From: Macrocystis pyrifera
Lineage: Eukaryota; Sar; Phaeophyceae; Laminariales; Laminariaceae
Direction of reading: 5' to 3'
Length of the DNA: 64,000 nucleotides
Assembly (NCBI GenBank): GCA_031763025.1
Contig: JASSKH010000037.1
Location: 1 to 64,000 of the forward strand
The position numbers and the translations under genes are program-made. Shown here piece by piece: positions 36,099-47,021 of the stretch (its first letter is position 1; every line of letters starts with the position of its first letter). Under the pieces are notes generated by a model. It ran no database searches, was not told the origin of the DNA, and saw only the letters and a program-made list of their open reading frames with translations.

Positions 36099-38636
36099 GG
36101 ATGATTTTGGTAAAATCACAGCCAACATGGGCACACACGCGTATAACATTCGTGCAAGTACTCCTTTCTTTCGAAGGCCATTCTCTCGAATGTTGACACT
36201 GGAGTGTTGGCGAACCTGTGTTTCATCGAGGAAGCCAGGATGTTTTCTAAATATTATGTATTTTGCGCCTCATCACACCCACGCTAGAGGTATCCGCCAG
36301 AATATTCACTTTTCAACCTATTTTACGATCATTTACCCTACTTCGCAGATTTAGTACAACGCCTTACGAATCTCGTGAAGGCGCAATACTACTGCTGTGT
36401 CTCATCGTCGTTTGGCCGCGACATCGATATCTCAAATTTGCATGCACCTGATCAGCTGCGAGACTGTCCTAGATAGCACTGATTAACTCGTCCATTTTTC
36501 TGACCTAGCAGATACCAGTATGTTATTATCCACGATGTGATTCACTTAAGGGGCAATGTAGACAAATTATAGTTATCTGTGCCTCATCGTAACAGCTTCA
36601 ACGGTACCGGCAACACAATCCAGTGACACTGCACAGTTGTTTCAAATGAACACGTACGTACTGCTGTTCCGCACACAAACAACGTGATAATTCTGAACCA
36701 TTATGCGCCCCATCGCGTCCGCGCGAGAGATAATCAGCCAGAGTGAGCAGTTTCACTTTATCCAGTCGCATCTTAGAGATGGAAGCGTGTGTCGGCCTGG
36801 CGCAACCTGTGGGTTTTGCCACCAAATTTCACCCCATCAAGACCCAATTTCCGCCCCGGCGGTTAACTATCCACAAGTATCCGTGCTCTAATACTCTCAA
36901 GCGTATGGGTTTTTGAGATTCCCTTTCACCCAGCAATGCGCGTGGGAAGTCGTAATACATCCGTTGTGCCATATCACGTGCTTTTATTTGTGCTCAAAAC
37001 GGCTCTAGTCCATCGCTTGGCTCTAAAGTGTTTTTTTCACCCAGCAGTCCGAGAGGGGAATCACTCATTTCAATATGTGACATTACTTTGTCGGGCACGC
37101 AAACATCAATCTGAATTTTGTCTGCGTCCCAACCCGAAAGCAAAACAGGTACAGGTACGAGTTTCGTTTTTTATGCGTGAGCGATATCTTGCGCGTTTAA
37201 TGTTCGCGTGGCCTTGCCGCGACGTATGAACGCAACTGAAATATTTAGCATGATATCACAATTCACTTTACAGCAGCAATGCGAAGCAGTTTTGGGGGTT
37301 TTACGTAGCTACAGAATACATAAACCAGTCTCCGCTTTATCGTATACGGGATAGGTATATGCCGCAGTAAAGATATTCACTTGACACGCCATCCGCCTGC
37401 TGCTGTCAATTATTTTCTAGCCGTGCCGCTACGTGTGATCCAATACCATGATGTCGCCCACGGCCCAACGAACAGCAATACCATGTATTTTCCTGTCTAG
37501 GCAGGTCCTTGAGATCAATACGTACCAGGTACGATACGTAGTAGCAAGTATCGTTTGACACCGAAAACCTGATAAACTTCTTGAGGTTGGTACAATTCCT
37601 TAACTTACTGTGCCATCAATACTCGATATGTGAAGTATCCACGCCCAGGCGGTCGAGAGTACGACGGGACGCGATTACTCTCTCGATCCCGAGTATAATA
37701 GAATCTCTTCTTTGACCCTAGGGGGGAGTCGGGTAGTATGTCGTTGCCGCGATCGGTGATTTGCATGTGCGTGATCACGAGGTTGATTTGCAGCTGTTCC
37801 CCCATTTTTGTTATTTCAGCAGCAACCCAACTCGCTCGAAACATTTCCAAGCGCGCGCCCCCTTAGCCCATAAACGCCGGAGATCATGGCCACTAATGAT
37901 CACCCTCATCCGCACGACATAGCATACCGGTTTAGGCGTTACTGTGCCACGTATGATTCGCTATTCTCGGATGTTGCTATAGCCTTTGTATTGTCTTGAT
38001 TTGCCACCTACAGTTAGTAGCGATGAATCAAATATCACGAAATACCTAGCGTAGCGAGCGACCGCTTTCAAGCTGCAAGCAACACCCATTGCTGTTCTCG
38101 TGTTCTACCAGTCTGCCAGCATCGTTTCGTAGGGTATCCACTTGGTATTCCAACCAACGCGTCAACCAAAAAGTGCCAGCTACTGCTGTCGACGTGGGTT
38201 TTGCTAATACGCACTCGGCCAAAAAATTGCCATGAACCATAACGCTGAAATATCTGTGCGACGGCATATCAGCTTGTTATCGGATCGGTTCCCGATCTAT
38301 ATATATATTCACCACTATAGGGTTAGGGTGAGTCAAAGCACAGACAGCTGCACGACGCCTGATATGCAGACGCAGGTGCTCTCCGAATCGTCGGGTCAGC
38401 CGAGCACTCGTACGTCATACTCTTCACCGCAATAATAACCACTACGATCTTCTGCTGCTGCCGCTGCTGCTGGCACTGGTGAAGTTTGTTGGTGACGTTG
38501 TTTCTGTAGGATACGTGCGTACGTACGTGTAGATGTTCGATAACACACAAATAATTTGCGTTCGGTCGTTTCAAGCTCAAACCACAGCTGCACGACCTCA
38601 GAGTGACGCAGCCGCTCCGCGATACCGTTCGGGGGG
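36099..38636 (+). repeat. Dispersed repeat family, copy B (segment X only)
   Basis: Aligns to 1-2,545 throughout, but segment Y does not follow: after GATACCGTTCGGG the sequence becomes unrelated. Near 38,450 it has TCTGCTGCTGCCGCTGCTG where copy A (about 2,350) has TCTGCTGCCTCTGG, an expansion of the trinucleotide. It also has a (TA)n run at about 38,299 that copy A lacks. Confidence 0.8.
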
Positions 38637-39042
38637 GTGGCTCATATAATGTCATAGCCAGTCCTAGGCTAAAGTCAATTTGGCTTTTAGCCTATGATTT
38701 TTTATTAATTTTGAAATACGTCAGCTGTGAGTTCGACTGATTAAATAGTTGATACTCAACTTTGCAAGCTGCGTAATACCCCTCGTCTATATTCCATTTT
38801 TACCGAATTTTACAAGTATTGTGATAAACCGAGCGCGCGTATTCTATATGTGATTCCTTGTTAAAGATGTAGGCCAGCGACTCCCCTGGATGCTGCCCGG
38901 GTCAACAGGACAATTTTAAATAATCATTCTGCGCACTGATTCTATATAACCCGAACAAGGGATATTGATATGATGTGGCAACATGTTGAAACCTTTGCAT
39001 TTCACAAATAAGTATTTACAGATTGATTGAGTGTTATTGATT
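38637..39042. other. Unassigned AT-rich spacer
   Basis: Nothing recognised. Confidence 0.4.
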
Positions 39043-39206
39043 TGGTTCTATTAAGTGTGAATAATTCTTCCGGAGATGAGCTGCTGCTGTTCTTGCTACT
39101 GCTGTTTTTTGTTACTTCTTCTGTTGTTTTAATAGTATGGTTCTAAGTGTGAATAATGCTGTTGTTCTTGCTGCTGCTGTTTTTGCTACTTCTGTTGTTT
39201 TATAAT
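39043..39206 (+). repeat. Imperfect tandem duplication, CTG-rich
   Basis: Two adjacent units (39,043-39,135 and 39,136-39,206) both run GGTTCTA..AAGTGTGAATAAT, CTGTTCTTGCT, CTGCTGTTTTT and TTCTGTTGTTTTA. The second is about 20 bases shorter. Confidence 0.75.
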
Positions 39207-40074
39207 GTCTAGATATTATTTTATATGGCTTTTTGTGTAGATTCAAAAGTAGTGTATACGAGATATGTATGTGTCAAGATATGTCGAAGATCTATGTCAG
39301 GTCGTGCTGACGGGATCTTATTTGAATAATTTTAGCAAGAAGTTATAAATAGTTCAGAGGTTTACCTGCTTTTTCAGCAAGAAATTGTTTTGGTTCAGAC
39401 ATATGTGTGTATCTACAAGTATTTTGCTTTCGGCTCTGAGCGAAATGGGTATGTATGTGCAAGGATGTTCATATTGAATTCTCGTGTTATTACTGAGGCA
39501 AGGGTCGTGTTATTGTTGTATACGAGGTACCTGGTACGTCGTGACAGATATGCAAAAGGGTTCTGTATGATGTCAGGTCATTGTGAAAATGTACGTATTG
39601 GTACAGCAGTACAGCTGCATCATGGTTATAGGACACACGTATGTATGTATGGGATATAGACGTTTCATATGTTTTATATGTTGTTACTCGTGGTGTTTTG
39701 TTGGTTATCAAGGCGTGGTCGTATCAGTATTTTGCGTACAAATATGCCAATATATTTATCACACGGGATGATAGGTGTCGGGATAAGGGTTTTGAGGGGT
39801 GTTGTTGCTCATGCATAGTTATGAGTTGGTATTGAATTTGTAGGAGTTACAAGGCTTTCCTTCGGAGTGGGTATTCCGTCGTTTCGTGTACATATAACTG
39901 CAATTAATTGGCGACATAGCCCAAAGCCAACCAAACTATTAATAAATGTATTTGTGTAAGAAACGGTGAAGGATGTAATCATCGCGTTTATTTATGAATG
40001 TAATGTGAAACGTAAGATCGGGTGACGCAAGAGTAAGAATGACATTCGTCTAATAATAAGAATGACATCTTTCA
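39207..40074. other. Presumed 3' flank of the OTU-like gene remnant
   Basis: No frame of note. The sequence is T/G-rich on the plus strand with many GTATGTATG-like words. Confidence 0.35.
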
Positions 40075-40562
40075 TCAGTGTGGGGAGAGAGTGGAGTAGT
40101 GCTTGGCATGTGGATGATATACAACATACAGGCTGTTGTTTAAAGGAAGGTCTGGGACAGGAGAGAAAGCAGCAGTGCCGGCAACGACAACGGTTATGGA
40201 AATGTTGTATAGTTGCTGGGCGGCAGCGATTTCGATGTAGCCAGCATAGGAGTTTGGATGAGACATGATATGTAAATAGTCTTCCAGGATGCTGTAGTAA
40301 CGAGGCGGGAGGGATCTGTTCGCTGTTGAACCCGTTGGATATGTGTAGGAAGAAATAATCGTGATTTTGGGAAATGTGGGAAACAATTTGTTTCCTTTCG
40401 TTCGTCCTGGATGGCGACAATCTGCTTGGCGTACTGCTTCGGAATTCCGCGAAGCCCTGGAGCAGGCGAAAAATGGAAGGGAGTATTTTTGCGCTTGATG
40501 ATGATGTCTCCGTCTTTGATGGTGGAGTCCGACAGGCGGCAGTTGTAGCACTTGCCACGGAC
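40075..40562 (-). CDS. Exon with OTU-like C-terminal part
   Basis: The last 80 residues read RYYSILEDYLHIMSHP, then YAGYIEIAAAQQLYN, ISITVVVAG, LNNSLYVVYH and HAKHYSTL before the stop. In OTU domains the pattern is [DE]YLxxMSxPxxWGGxIELxAxAxLYxxxIxVV followed by a strand and the catalytic HYxSL; order and spacing agree. The HY of HAKHYSTL is the candidate catalytic His. Tryptophan of the WGG motif is replaced by Tyr (SYAGY). Upstream, between 40,562 and about 40,330, the other minus frame carries KCYNC and GIPKQYAKQIVAIQDE. Confidence 0.5.
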
Positions 40563-40739
40563 CTGGTCGAAGTAAACATATGGGGTGCGCGGGGCGGGAG
40601 TGGCGTGCAGAGAATGGCGGGGGAGGGGGAAGGTGGGGGGGGGGCAGAGTTCATTATTTGTACTACTCTACAGCGGCACAACAGCAGTACGTAATCGCTT
40701 GCTATACGACGGCAGCAGCAGCAGCAGAAGCAGCAAGTA

Positions 40740-42070
40740 CGTAATTTCCTTGACGATACAGAAATATGTACACACACAAGTGTAGTACAGTACACACACA
40801 AATCACGTGCAGCATGATGTACGGCAACAACGCAGCAGCACCACAAAAAAAATCATTGACGATACAGAAATATGTACACACGCACAAGTTTAAGTGTAAT
40901 AGACACACAAATCATGTCCAGCATGATGTACGGCAACAACGCAGCAGCGCCACAAAACGACCAGGAAACACAATTATCCGAGTACATACAAATATTCAGT
41001 GAATATTGCGGCAGCACTAAAGGCAGAGCAGCAGCAGCAGCAGCAGCAGAAGCAGCAACGGATCGCCACAGCGTTGGCAGCAGCAGCATAGCAACGATAT
41101 GAAAAGAAGGGAGAAAAAAGTATGTACCCCGAGGCCGTCCGAAAAGTATTTTTGGTACCTCACTATAGACCCACCTCCGCATGCTGTACGGCAACAACGC
41201 AGCAGCAGCATAGCAACAATACGAAATACGAGAAAAAGTAGTACGTACGCAAAATGCAGGAGCAAAACGACCAAAATATTTTTTTACGTATAAAAAAAAA
41301 ACCATTTGGGTACAAAAATGGCCAATAAAACAATAATCCGCGTTGGCAGCAGCAGCATAGCAACATGAAAATAAGGAAGAAAAAAAGTATGTACCCTGGT
41401 ATGCCGCAACCGCAAAACCTACGGAATTTCATTGACGATACCGAAATCTGTACAAACACAAGTGCAGCATGATGTACGGCAACAATGCAGCAGCACCACA
41501 GCAGCAGCATAGCAACGATATGTATGAAAATAACCAAGCCAAAAACGAGAAATTGCAGTACGTGCGCAAAATGCAGGAGCAAAACGACAAAAATAGTTTT
41601 TCACGTATCAAAAGGAACCATTTGGGTACAAAAACGACCAAGAAAAACAGTAATCCGAGTACATACGAACATTCAGTGGATATTGCGGCAGCATTAGCAG
41701 CAGAAGAAGCTACAGCAATAGCAGCAGCAGAAGCTGCAACGCATCGCCGCAGCGTTGGCAGCAGCAGCAGCAGCAGCAGCATAGCAACGATATGAAAATA
41801 GGGAAGAAAAAAAGCATGTACCCTGGTATGCCGCCATCGCAAAACCTACGGAATTGACGATCCGAAAATATGTACGCTTCCAGCATGATGCACGGCAACA
41901 ACGCAGCAGCACTACATACAGCAGCAGCAAGTGCACAAGAGCAGCAGGTGCACAGCACGGCAACAACGCAGCAGCACTACAGCAGCAGCGAGTGCACAGG
42001 AGAAGCAGGTGCACAGCAGCAGCAGCACTCATGGCGTGGCGCTGACAGCAGCAGCAGCAGCAGCGGCAGC
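40740..42070 (+). repeat. CAG-rich compound minisatellite inside the intron
   Basis: Long units recur at about 40,752, 40,858, 41,435 and 41,855. Each contains ATTGACGATAC(A/C)GAAAT, GTACAAACACAAGTG, AGCATGATGTACGGCAACAA, CGCAGCAGC, AATCCGAGTACATAC, TTCAGTG(G/A)ATATTGCGGCAG, CGTTGGCAGCAGC and a GTATGTACCCTGGTATGCCGC block. Unit lengths vary from about 110 to 580 bases because sub-blocks are gained or lost. CAG runs reach about seven units (41,759-41,781). Minus-strand frames across this array (up to 284 codons, 39,992-40,846) are repeat translations. Confidence 0.85.
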
Positions 42071-42346
42071 CGAAAACGAGCAAAATGAGTACGTGGGGTC
42101 ACCAAAACATGTACACACAGAAATCGTGTGCTTCACGTCCCGCAAACAGTTGTGCATGTGCGCGTTCGCGTGCACTGTGTGTAAGAGGAGCCGACCCAAC
42201 GCACGAAGGTGAAAGAACGAGCATGGATGAGTTAAAAAAAAAAAAAAAAACGCTTTGACGTAGGTTTGTAAGCAAAAAGGCAAATGAAAACCCCGAAAAA
42301 AACGTACTGGCAACATACAGCATGCACACTAGACATAGACACTCAC

Positions 42347-42700
42347 CACTGTCAGCAGTCTCGAGGGAGTACGAGACAGTCCCTTCCTTGATCGGGCGAG
42401 CACAGAACTCGCAGTCGGTTGCAGTGTCAGGATGATCCCGCCACCACGCACGTGAGATCCTGCAGGTGGCGAAGGCCACGTTTTTGCCGGAGTTCTTGAC
42501 CAAGTGCTGGTCCGTGCACTGGTCGCAAACAACAGCCGGCACCAGGTCGGTCTTTGTCGTTGCCGCTCTCTTGCCAGAGGGCGAGGACCACGCGCCTCTC
42601 GACGAGGGGGAGGTGAGCTTAGGGGGCGTGGAGAAGGGAGAGGCGGGGGTTGCAGCACCAGCAGGTTCGCCACCGACAGCAGCAGCTTGGCCGCCGACAG
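42347..42700 (-). CDS. Cys-rich exon with low-complexity N-terminal part
   Basis: Bounded by TAGGTGCAG before and GTGAGTGTC after. In frame it gives an Ala/Gly/Pro/Ser-rich stretch (AAAVGGEPAGAATPASPFS, then PPKLTSPSSRGAWSSPSGKR), then VVCDQCTDQHLVKNSGKNVA, FATCRISRAWWRDHP and DCEFCARPIKEGTVSYSLE. Two CxxC pairs (CDQC, CEFC) plus a single Cys could hold zinc. The CxxCxxxIKxGxxxY pattern recalls LIM/PARP-type or HNH-like zinc modules, but I cannot name the family. A and G/C-rich codons make the sequence unlike its AT-rich surroundings. Confidence 0.5.
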
Positions 42701-42785
42701 CTGCACCTATCTATGCCGTTCGTCGAAGGCGAGACGCCTCTTTTAGGCGCCGTGCGAAGAGCTGTCTATTGGTTGGCAGTTTGCG

Positions 42786-42930
42786 GAAGAAGAAAGAAGA
42801 AAGGTTGTTTGGCTGTTTGGCGAAGAAGAAAGAAGAAAGAAGGTTGTTTGGCTGTTCGGCTGTTTGAACGAAGGAAGAAAGGTTGTTTGGCTGTTCGGCT
42901 GCAAAGAAGAAGGGCTGTTTGCGAAGAGCT
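42786..42930 (+). repeat. GAAGAAAGGTTGTTTGGCTG minisatellite
   Basis: Four or five degenerate units of about 35 bases: GAAGAAAGGTTGTTTGGCTG plus TTCGGC or TTTGGC and AAGAAGAAA. It lies just upstream (minus-strand sense) of the Cys-rich exon. Confidence 0.8.
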
Positions 42931-43026
42931 AGCAAGTGACAACGACCTCAAAAATCGTAATTATAGTTGTATCTATTACATGTATGTCACATATAATTGA
43001 CATTTCTACAGCAGTAGTATTTGGTA

Positions 43027-43122
43027 CGGGATGATTTATCCGGGATGATTGCGGTTCGGCTTGAAATTCAACTTCGGGATGATTTACCCGGGATGATTGC
43101 GGTTCGGCTTGAAATTCAACTT
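43027..43122 (+). repeat. 48-bp exact tandem duplication
   Basis: Units 43,027-43,074 and 43,075-43,122 differ at one base (TTTATCC against TTTACCC). Each unit itself holds CGGGATGATT twice. On the minus strand the duplication stays in one frame and encodes EFQAEPQSSR(V/I)NHP twice. Confidence 0.95.
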
Positions 43123-43999
43123 GGTCCAAGTACGATATGATTTCCAAAGATTTCGTTTATGAGGAGAGATCCAATACCTCCTCCGTACTCTGTTCTTATG
43201 GTACGTAATACTTCCTGTACGTGTTGTATGTAGGTCCTCCGATGTCCGTCCTCAGCTCGGTGTTCGTGTTGTTAGTTGATGGCCGGTAGTCCGATGTGGC
43301 ATGCATATGGTGAATATCGCAAGTGTGCAATGATGACTTCTCCTGCTCTTGATATATACCAGTACGAAACTTTCTTGTAGAAGAGATGATGTTCATGCAC
43401 ACATTGTATAAGCATGCATCTAGCGGCGGGATAAATACCGTGCACCATGTACTCGACAAGATTTTAATATCGTTACACTTCTTCGGTAAAACAGATTTTC
43501 GTGTGGCTGAACTCGGAAGAAAATGTTATCAACTTCACTTCCAGTACGAAATATAAAACTGGTTGACTTTCTTTAATATCGTGTTCTGATGAGACTGCAT
43601 CCACGAATCGGGAAAATATATTAAATTTCTTCGTCTTGGTTTTCCCCTCCCTCAGTAGTACAGTAAAAAGAAGTGGAAAACAGGGCGCTGACCCGCGAAA
43701 TATATTGTTCAATTGTTCGCCAAAATGCAAGTTTCCACACCCCGGATAACGAAACTCTAAGATAATATGTATCTAGGTTATGGGGCTGGCCGCGTGCTAA
43801 CATGGTGCCAGCACTGAGGGCGTATTCACGATGACGCGGTATCACAGTGTCAACCGGTTACCCTCGAACGTTAGCACGTCTTGACCTTATGTTTCTGCTC
43901 AATTTTGTCCAGCTCTGGTACAGTACCAGTATGTTACGCCGTGATCCGTGCTTGTAGTATCGATGTAACACAATGTGAAGATTTTACCTTAAGCGTACC
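43123..43999. other. Unassigned spacer
   Basis: Short minus-strand frames (43,196-43,459, 43,473-43,730, 43,621-43,845) without motif. Nothing else seen. Confidence 0.35.
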
Positions 44000-44860
44000 T
44001 TACCGCGCCAACATGTCCATATATTTATATCCACGGATTTACTAACTGGATAATATAATGTTCCTGTCTACGCAGCGTTATGCATAACACTGCAACATTG
44101 TGGTAATTTCAAAAGGAGTGTTCCATTGAACACCCAAGACTAAGCTTAGCGTGTTGGCCAGGAATACTAACATGTAACCCAATACAACTATCACTCTAAC
44201 AGATAAATGTTGCTGTTGTCGTTTTTCTCACATTAACTGATGGCCACAATTAAAGACACTCCGTGGTCGCAGGACACGCTCCAAGAACTCTGGAGTGGAA
44301 AAAAGCCTCGGTAAAAAGGAAACGGTTACGACGTAGTGGCGAGTGCACACTGACATCAGACATAACATAGTGGCCAGCGCTACTATTAATAACACTACGT
44401 TCTTCGGACCCCCCGTCTGATTTCCTTAGTGTCGGTTGACGTAATATCCAACTATCGTTAGCAAGGTTACGATCTGAGCCGGCTGATACGCAACATTTTG
44501 ATTGGACGTTAACCTAAACCCGGAGGCCCCTCTAAAAGTATCTAACGTTGTTACTGTCGATAAAGATCCGGGTTAAAAAAATCGTTACGGTGTTACGATG
44601 ATCATCCATCGGGGCCAAACATAATGTTACTGAATTACTGTTGGAGCCACCGTCTTTCCAACGTAATGTAACGACGTTACCCTTTGAGTCTACCCGAGAT
44701 GTAACATGTGTTACCTGTGTTAGTGGTCAAGCGTCGTCGCCGGGTAACATAGTACAGCCGTGGTATCCACCTTCGCCGAGATCTCAGTAAGGGATGTCTG
44801 CAAAATTAGACCCAAGAGGGGAGAATGGCACATCTTCTCCGGTGAAGAAACGCAACCATT
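44000..44860. repeat. GTTAC/GTAAC-rich diverged repeat, block 1
   Basis: Nine GTTAC or GTAAC pentamers occur between 44,541 and 44,760, often as near-palindromes (TGTAACGACGTTACC, GTAACATGTGTTACC). This suggests an old inverted or satellite-type array. No unit length is clear by eye. Confidence 0.4.
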
Positions 44861-45149
44861 TTTTTGGAAACCTACGACAGAGTATACTTAGGAGGGATTC
44901 CCGCAATAAAACCCTCTGAAATAGCAAACCCCAGCAGTACGTTGTCCATATCTAACACCAGTACGTTATTCCCCTTTAACGTAATGTGCATACTCTCACG
45001 TACAAGCTGTCACGGCAATACCATCAAAATGCCGACGTTGGGTTGGGGATGTACGCTATCTACTACGGGAAAAAAAAATAGTACATATTCGTTTTTGGCT
45101 TGGCTCTCCGTTTGTTTGCCTTTCCCCGCCCGGCCGTCCGTATCCCGGT

Positions 45150-45520
45150 ATCTTCCTCTCTTTCGTGTTGCTTCGTCCGCGCGGCAGCTATATGTCTTTC
45201 CTGAGTACGTATGCTTTCCATCTACAGCCTTTCTGAGTTCCTTGTGTCGTTCGTATTCTGTTTCATTGCAGAATTTATTGTTGTTTCATTGCCTTTTTTA
45301 TATTTTCTGGTCGTGCTTGAGTTTTTGTGTTCTCGTACCCGGAACGCTGGCACTTCACTTGCTTGACCCTTCAATATACGATTATTGTTTTTTTTTTGTC
45401 TTCCTCTGTCTCACAGTCTGTGACCACAGAATCAGTATCTCTCTAGGATGTGGAATCAAGACTGATGAAGCTGGATAGAAAGGACGATTCAATGTGAAGA
45501 CATCATCAACAACAACATAC
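45150..45520 (+). repeat. Dispersed repeat with (CAA)n end, copy 1
   Basis: Aligns to 52,973-53,372. Shared are CCTCTCTTTCGTGT, CCTGAGTACGTATGCT, CTTGTGTCGTT, GTCTCACAGTCTGTGACCAC, AATCAGTATCTCTCTAGGAT and AATGTGAAGACA followed by (CAA)n. Both copies keep the same minus-strand frame across the last 130 bases (VFTLNRP, then PREILI, then WSQTVR, then RKTKK) despite an 18-base indel. The upstream minus-strand peptides share HTYSG and EATRKRG. Confidence 0.7.
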
Positions 45521-46460
45521 TTTGCATACGACCTAACACGTTTGCCTGGTAGTGTTTTGTCGATCATGTACGTTTTGCGTTTGACTTATGTTATGGTAGC
45601 AAGAGCTCAGTTAACACCCTGACGACCCTCGATACAGACTGCAGCTGCTGCGGCTGATACAGTAACACAATGTTAACGTGATGTTGTTTATGTGTTGATC
45701 TAACCCTAGATTACGTTATCCGCCGGGAAATCCGTTGTCACACTAACGTGTAGTGGTTATGTGTGTTTTGGCTGGTGCTACGGTGAGGGGATATCCTCAT
45801 TTCCCCTACCGCATTTCCGCCACTCGGACAAGGGGCCCTGTATCTCACTCAAAGTTGGACGCAAGTATCGTTCGTTGTTGCGGAGTAACGAGCAATCCCC
45901 CGCCGGCAAAAATTGGGATAACAATGAGTTCGAATACTCAAAAAGGCCAATTGTCACTGGGGCGAGTGGCTTCAATAGAGTCTGGATACTAAGGACGCCA
46001 AAGGAGGTCCGCTACGGTAGCACTCGTGTAATGCATAATGCGTGTTACAGTACAAATTAAAATCCGCCGACACAATGACATATCGCTACGATTAAAAGCT
46101 ACGGGCTGGTTCCGCATGATGTTAAACCGTGTATTTGACCATGGACGTTATCACTGTAACGTGTAATACGATGACCGCTAGGAGTTCGGTCAACACTCTG
46201 ACATGGCGGTACTCGCTACGAGCTGGCTACCTTAACACCGTGACACATAACCTCAGTCAATACGAGATATAGTTGACACTCGAGTCATCATATATTACGC
46301 GATCGCCTTGCCAGTTTCATAAAGCATTGAGGCAGTTAGCGTAGTATCGCAATGATAAGATTTGTTTCGCTCACGCTGAACATTAACCCAACACGTCAGG
46401 TGTTACGTTATCCGAGGTGGGCAAGTTTCATTATTGGGTGGTGCAAACGCGCGTAGATGT
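45521..46460. repeat. GTTAC/GTAAC-rich diverged repeat, block 2
   Basis: The same kind of sequence as 44,000-44,860 resumes after the (CAA)n repeat: GTAACACAATGTTAACG, TATCACTGTAACG, CAGGTGTTACGTTATCC, plus GGTCAACACTCTGACA / GTTAACACCCTGACG. It is possibly one array split by insertion of the (CAA)n element. Confidence 0.35.
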
Positions 46461-47020
46461 GTTGACGCTAAGGAGAATACAACTATCGACCGGGGCTATA
46501 GCATGAAGCGTCGTTGAACCTGTCGGCTACTTCGTTGTTTCGAACCGATGAGCGCACTCACGTCCCGGAGTGAGAACCAAGGAGAGAAGTCCGACGGCTT
46601 ACTCGAACATTCGGGGTCAAACCATGCAGTCCCGGGCCGGATGTGAAGAGGGTGATTGACCATCCCCATCGCAGCACCCAACCTCTTCTGGTTACTACTC
46701 AGTTTCCTTATATTCTAGTTCCCTCCACGGCAGAACAGTTATCACACTGTCACGATCTCCACACATAACCAGCGCAGCAGCAGCAAAAGAGTAGCAGCAC
46801 GATGCTGCGAGATCGCCCCGGTATATTTGACAAGTATCTAAGTTGGGTTCAAGGCGTGCTTGGAGCGCAACGTTCGGACGCAGTGGCATCGGCGGGCTGT
46901 ATGCCGTCTACCGGCCGTACTATTATACCTTCAATAGAGCGCACAATCTTCAGCTGCAACTAATACTCGAAATTAATGGGAAGACGCAACTCGTCTCTTG
47001 CCGTAGTGCTGCCGACATAT
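46461..47020. other. Unassigned spacer
   Basis: A minus-strand frame (46,496-46,681) reads PGTAWFDPECSSKPSDFSPW; not assigned. Confidence 0.3.
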
Positions 47021-47021
47021 T

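Larger units (their letters stand above)
40075..42700 (-). pseudogene. Two-exon gene remnant: Cys-rich exon plus OTU-protease-like C-terminus
   Basis: The proposed exon 1 (42,347-42,700) and exon 2 (40,075-40,562) are joined by a 1.78 kb intron with a strong donor (GTGAGTG) and an acceptor after a pyrimidine-rich tract (..TTCGACCAG). This junction enters the frame that ends in an OTU-like tail and a double stop, TGATGA. OTU enzymes are cysteine proteases that cleave ubiquitin chains and also occur in mobile elements. Exon 1 ends with a zinc-binding-like pair (CDQC and CEFC). Exon 2 in a second frame reads KCYNCRLSDSTIKDGDIIIK, which resembles CEFCARPIKEGTVSY in exon 1. The zinc-finger reading and the OTU reading of exon 2 therefore lie in different frames. 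A frameshift, or an unrecognised intron, must separate them. The catalytic Cys region of OTU is not visible. I take it as broken. Confidence 0.45.

Noticed and set aside
39992-40846. Longest open frame in the window, 284 codons, minus strand
   Set aside because: It runs across the CAG-rich array and over the better-supported OTU-like frame. Its first part is Cys/Val runs from CAG repeats, and its other half is a shadow of the neighbouring frame.
40740-42070. CRISPR array
   Set aside because: Units vary in length, sub-blocks are shared rather than spacers unique, and the setting is eukaryotic.
44864-45478. 204-codon plus-strand frame
   Set aside because: Rich in Leu/Ser/Cys/Phe from T- and C-rich DNA, and it spans the boundary of a dispersed repeat. 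The other copy does not keep it open.
46496-46681. LINE-type endonuclease motif (AWFDPEC)
   Set aside because: A single short motif without the rest of the domain or any reverse transcriptase motif in the window.
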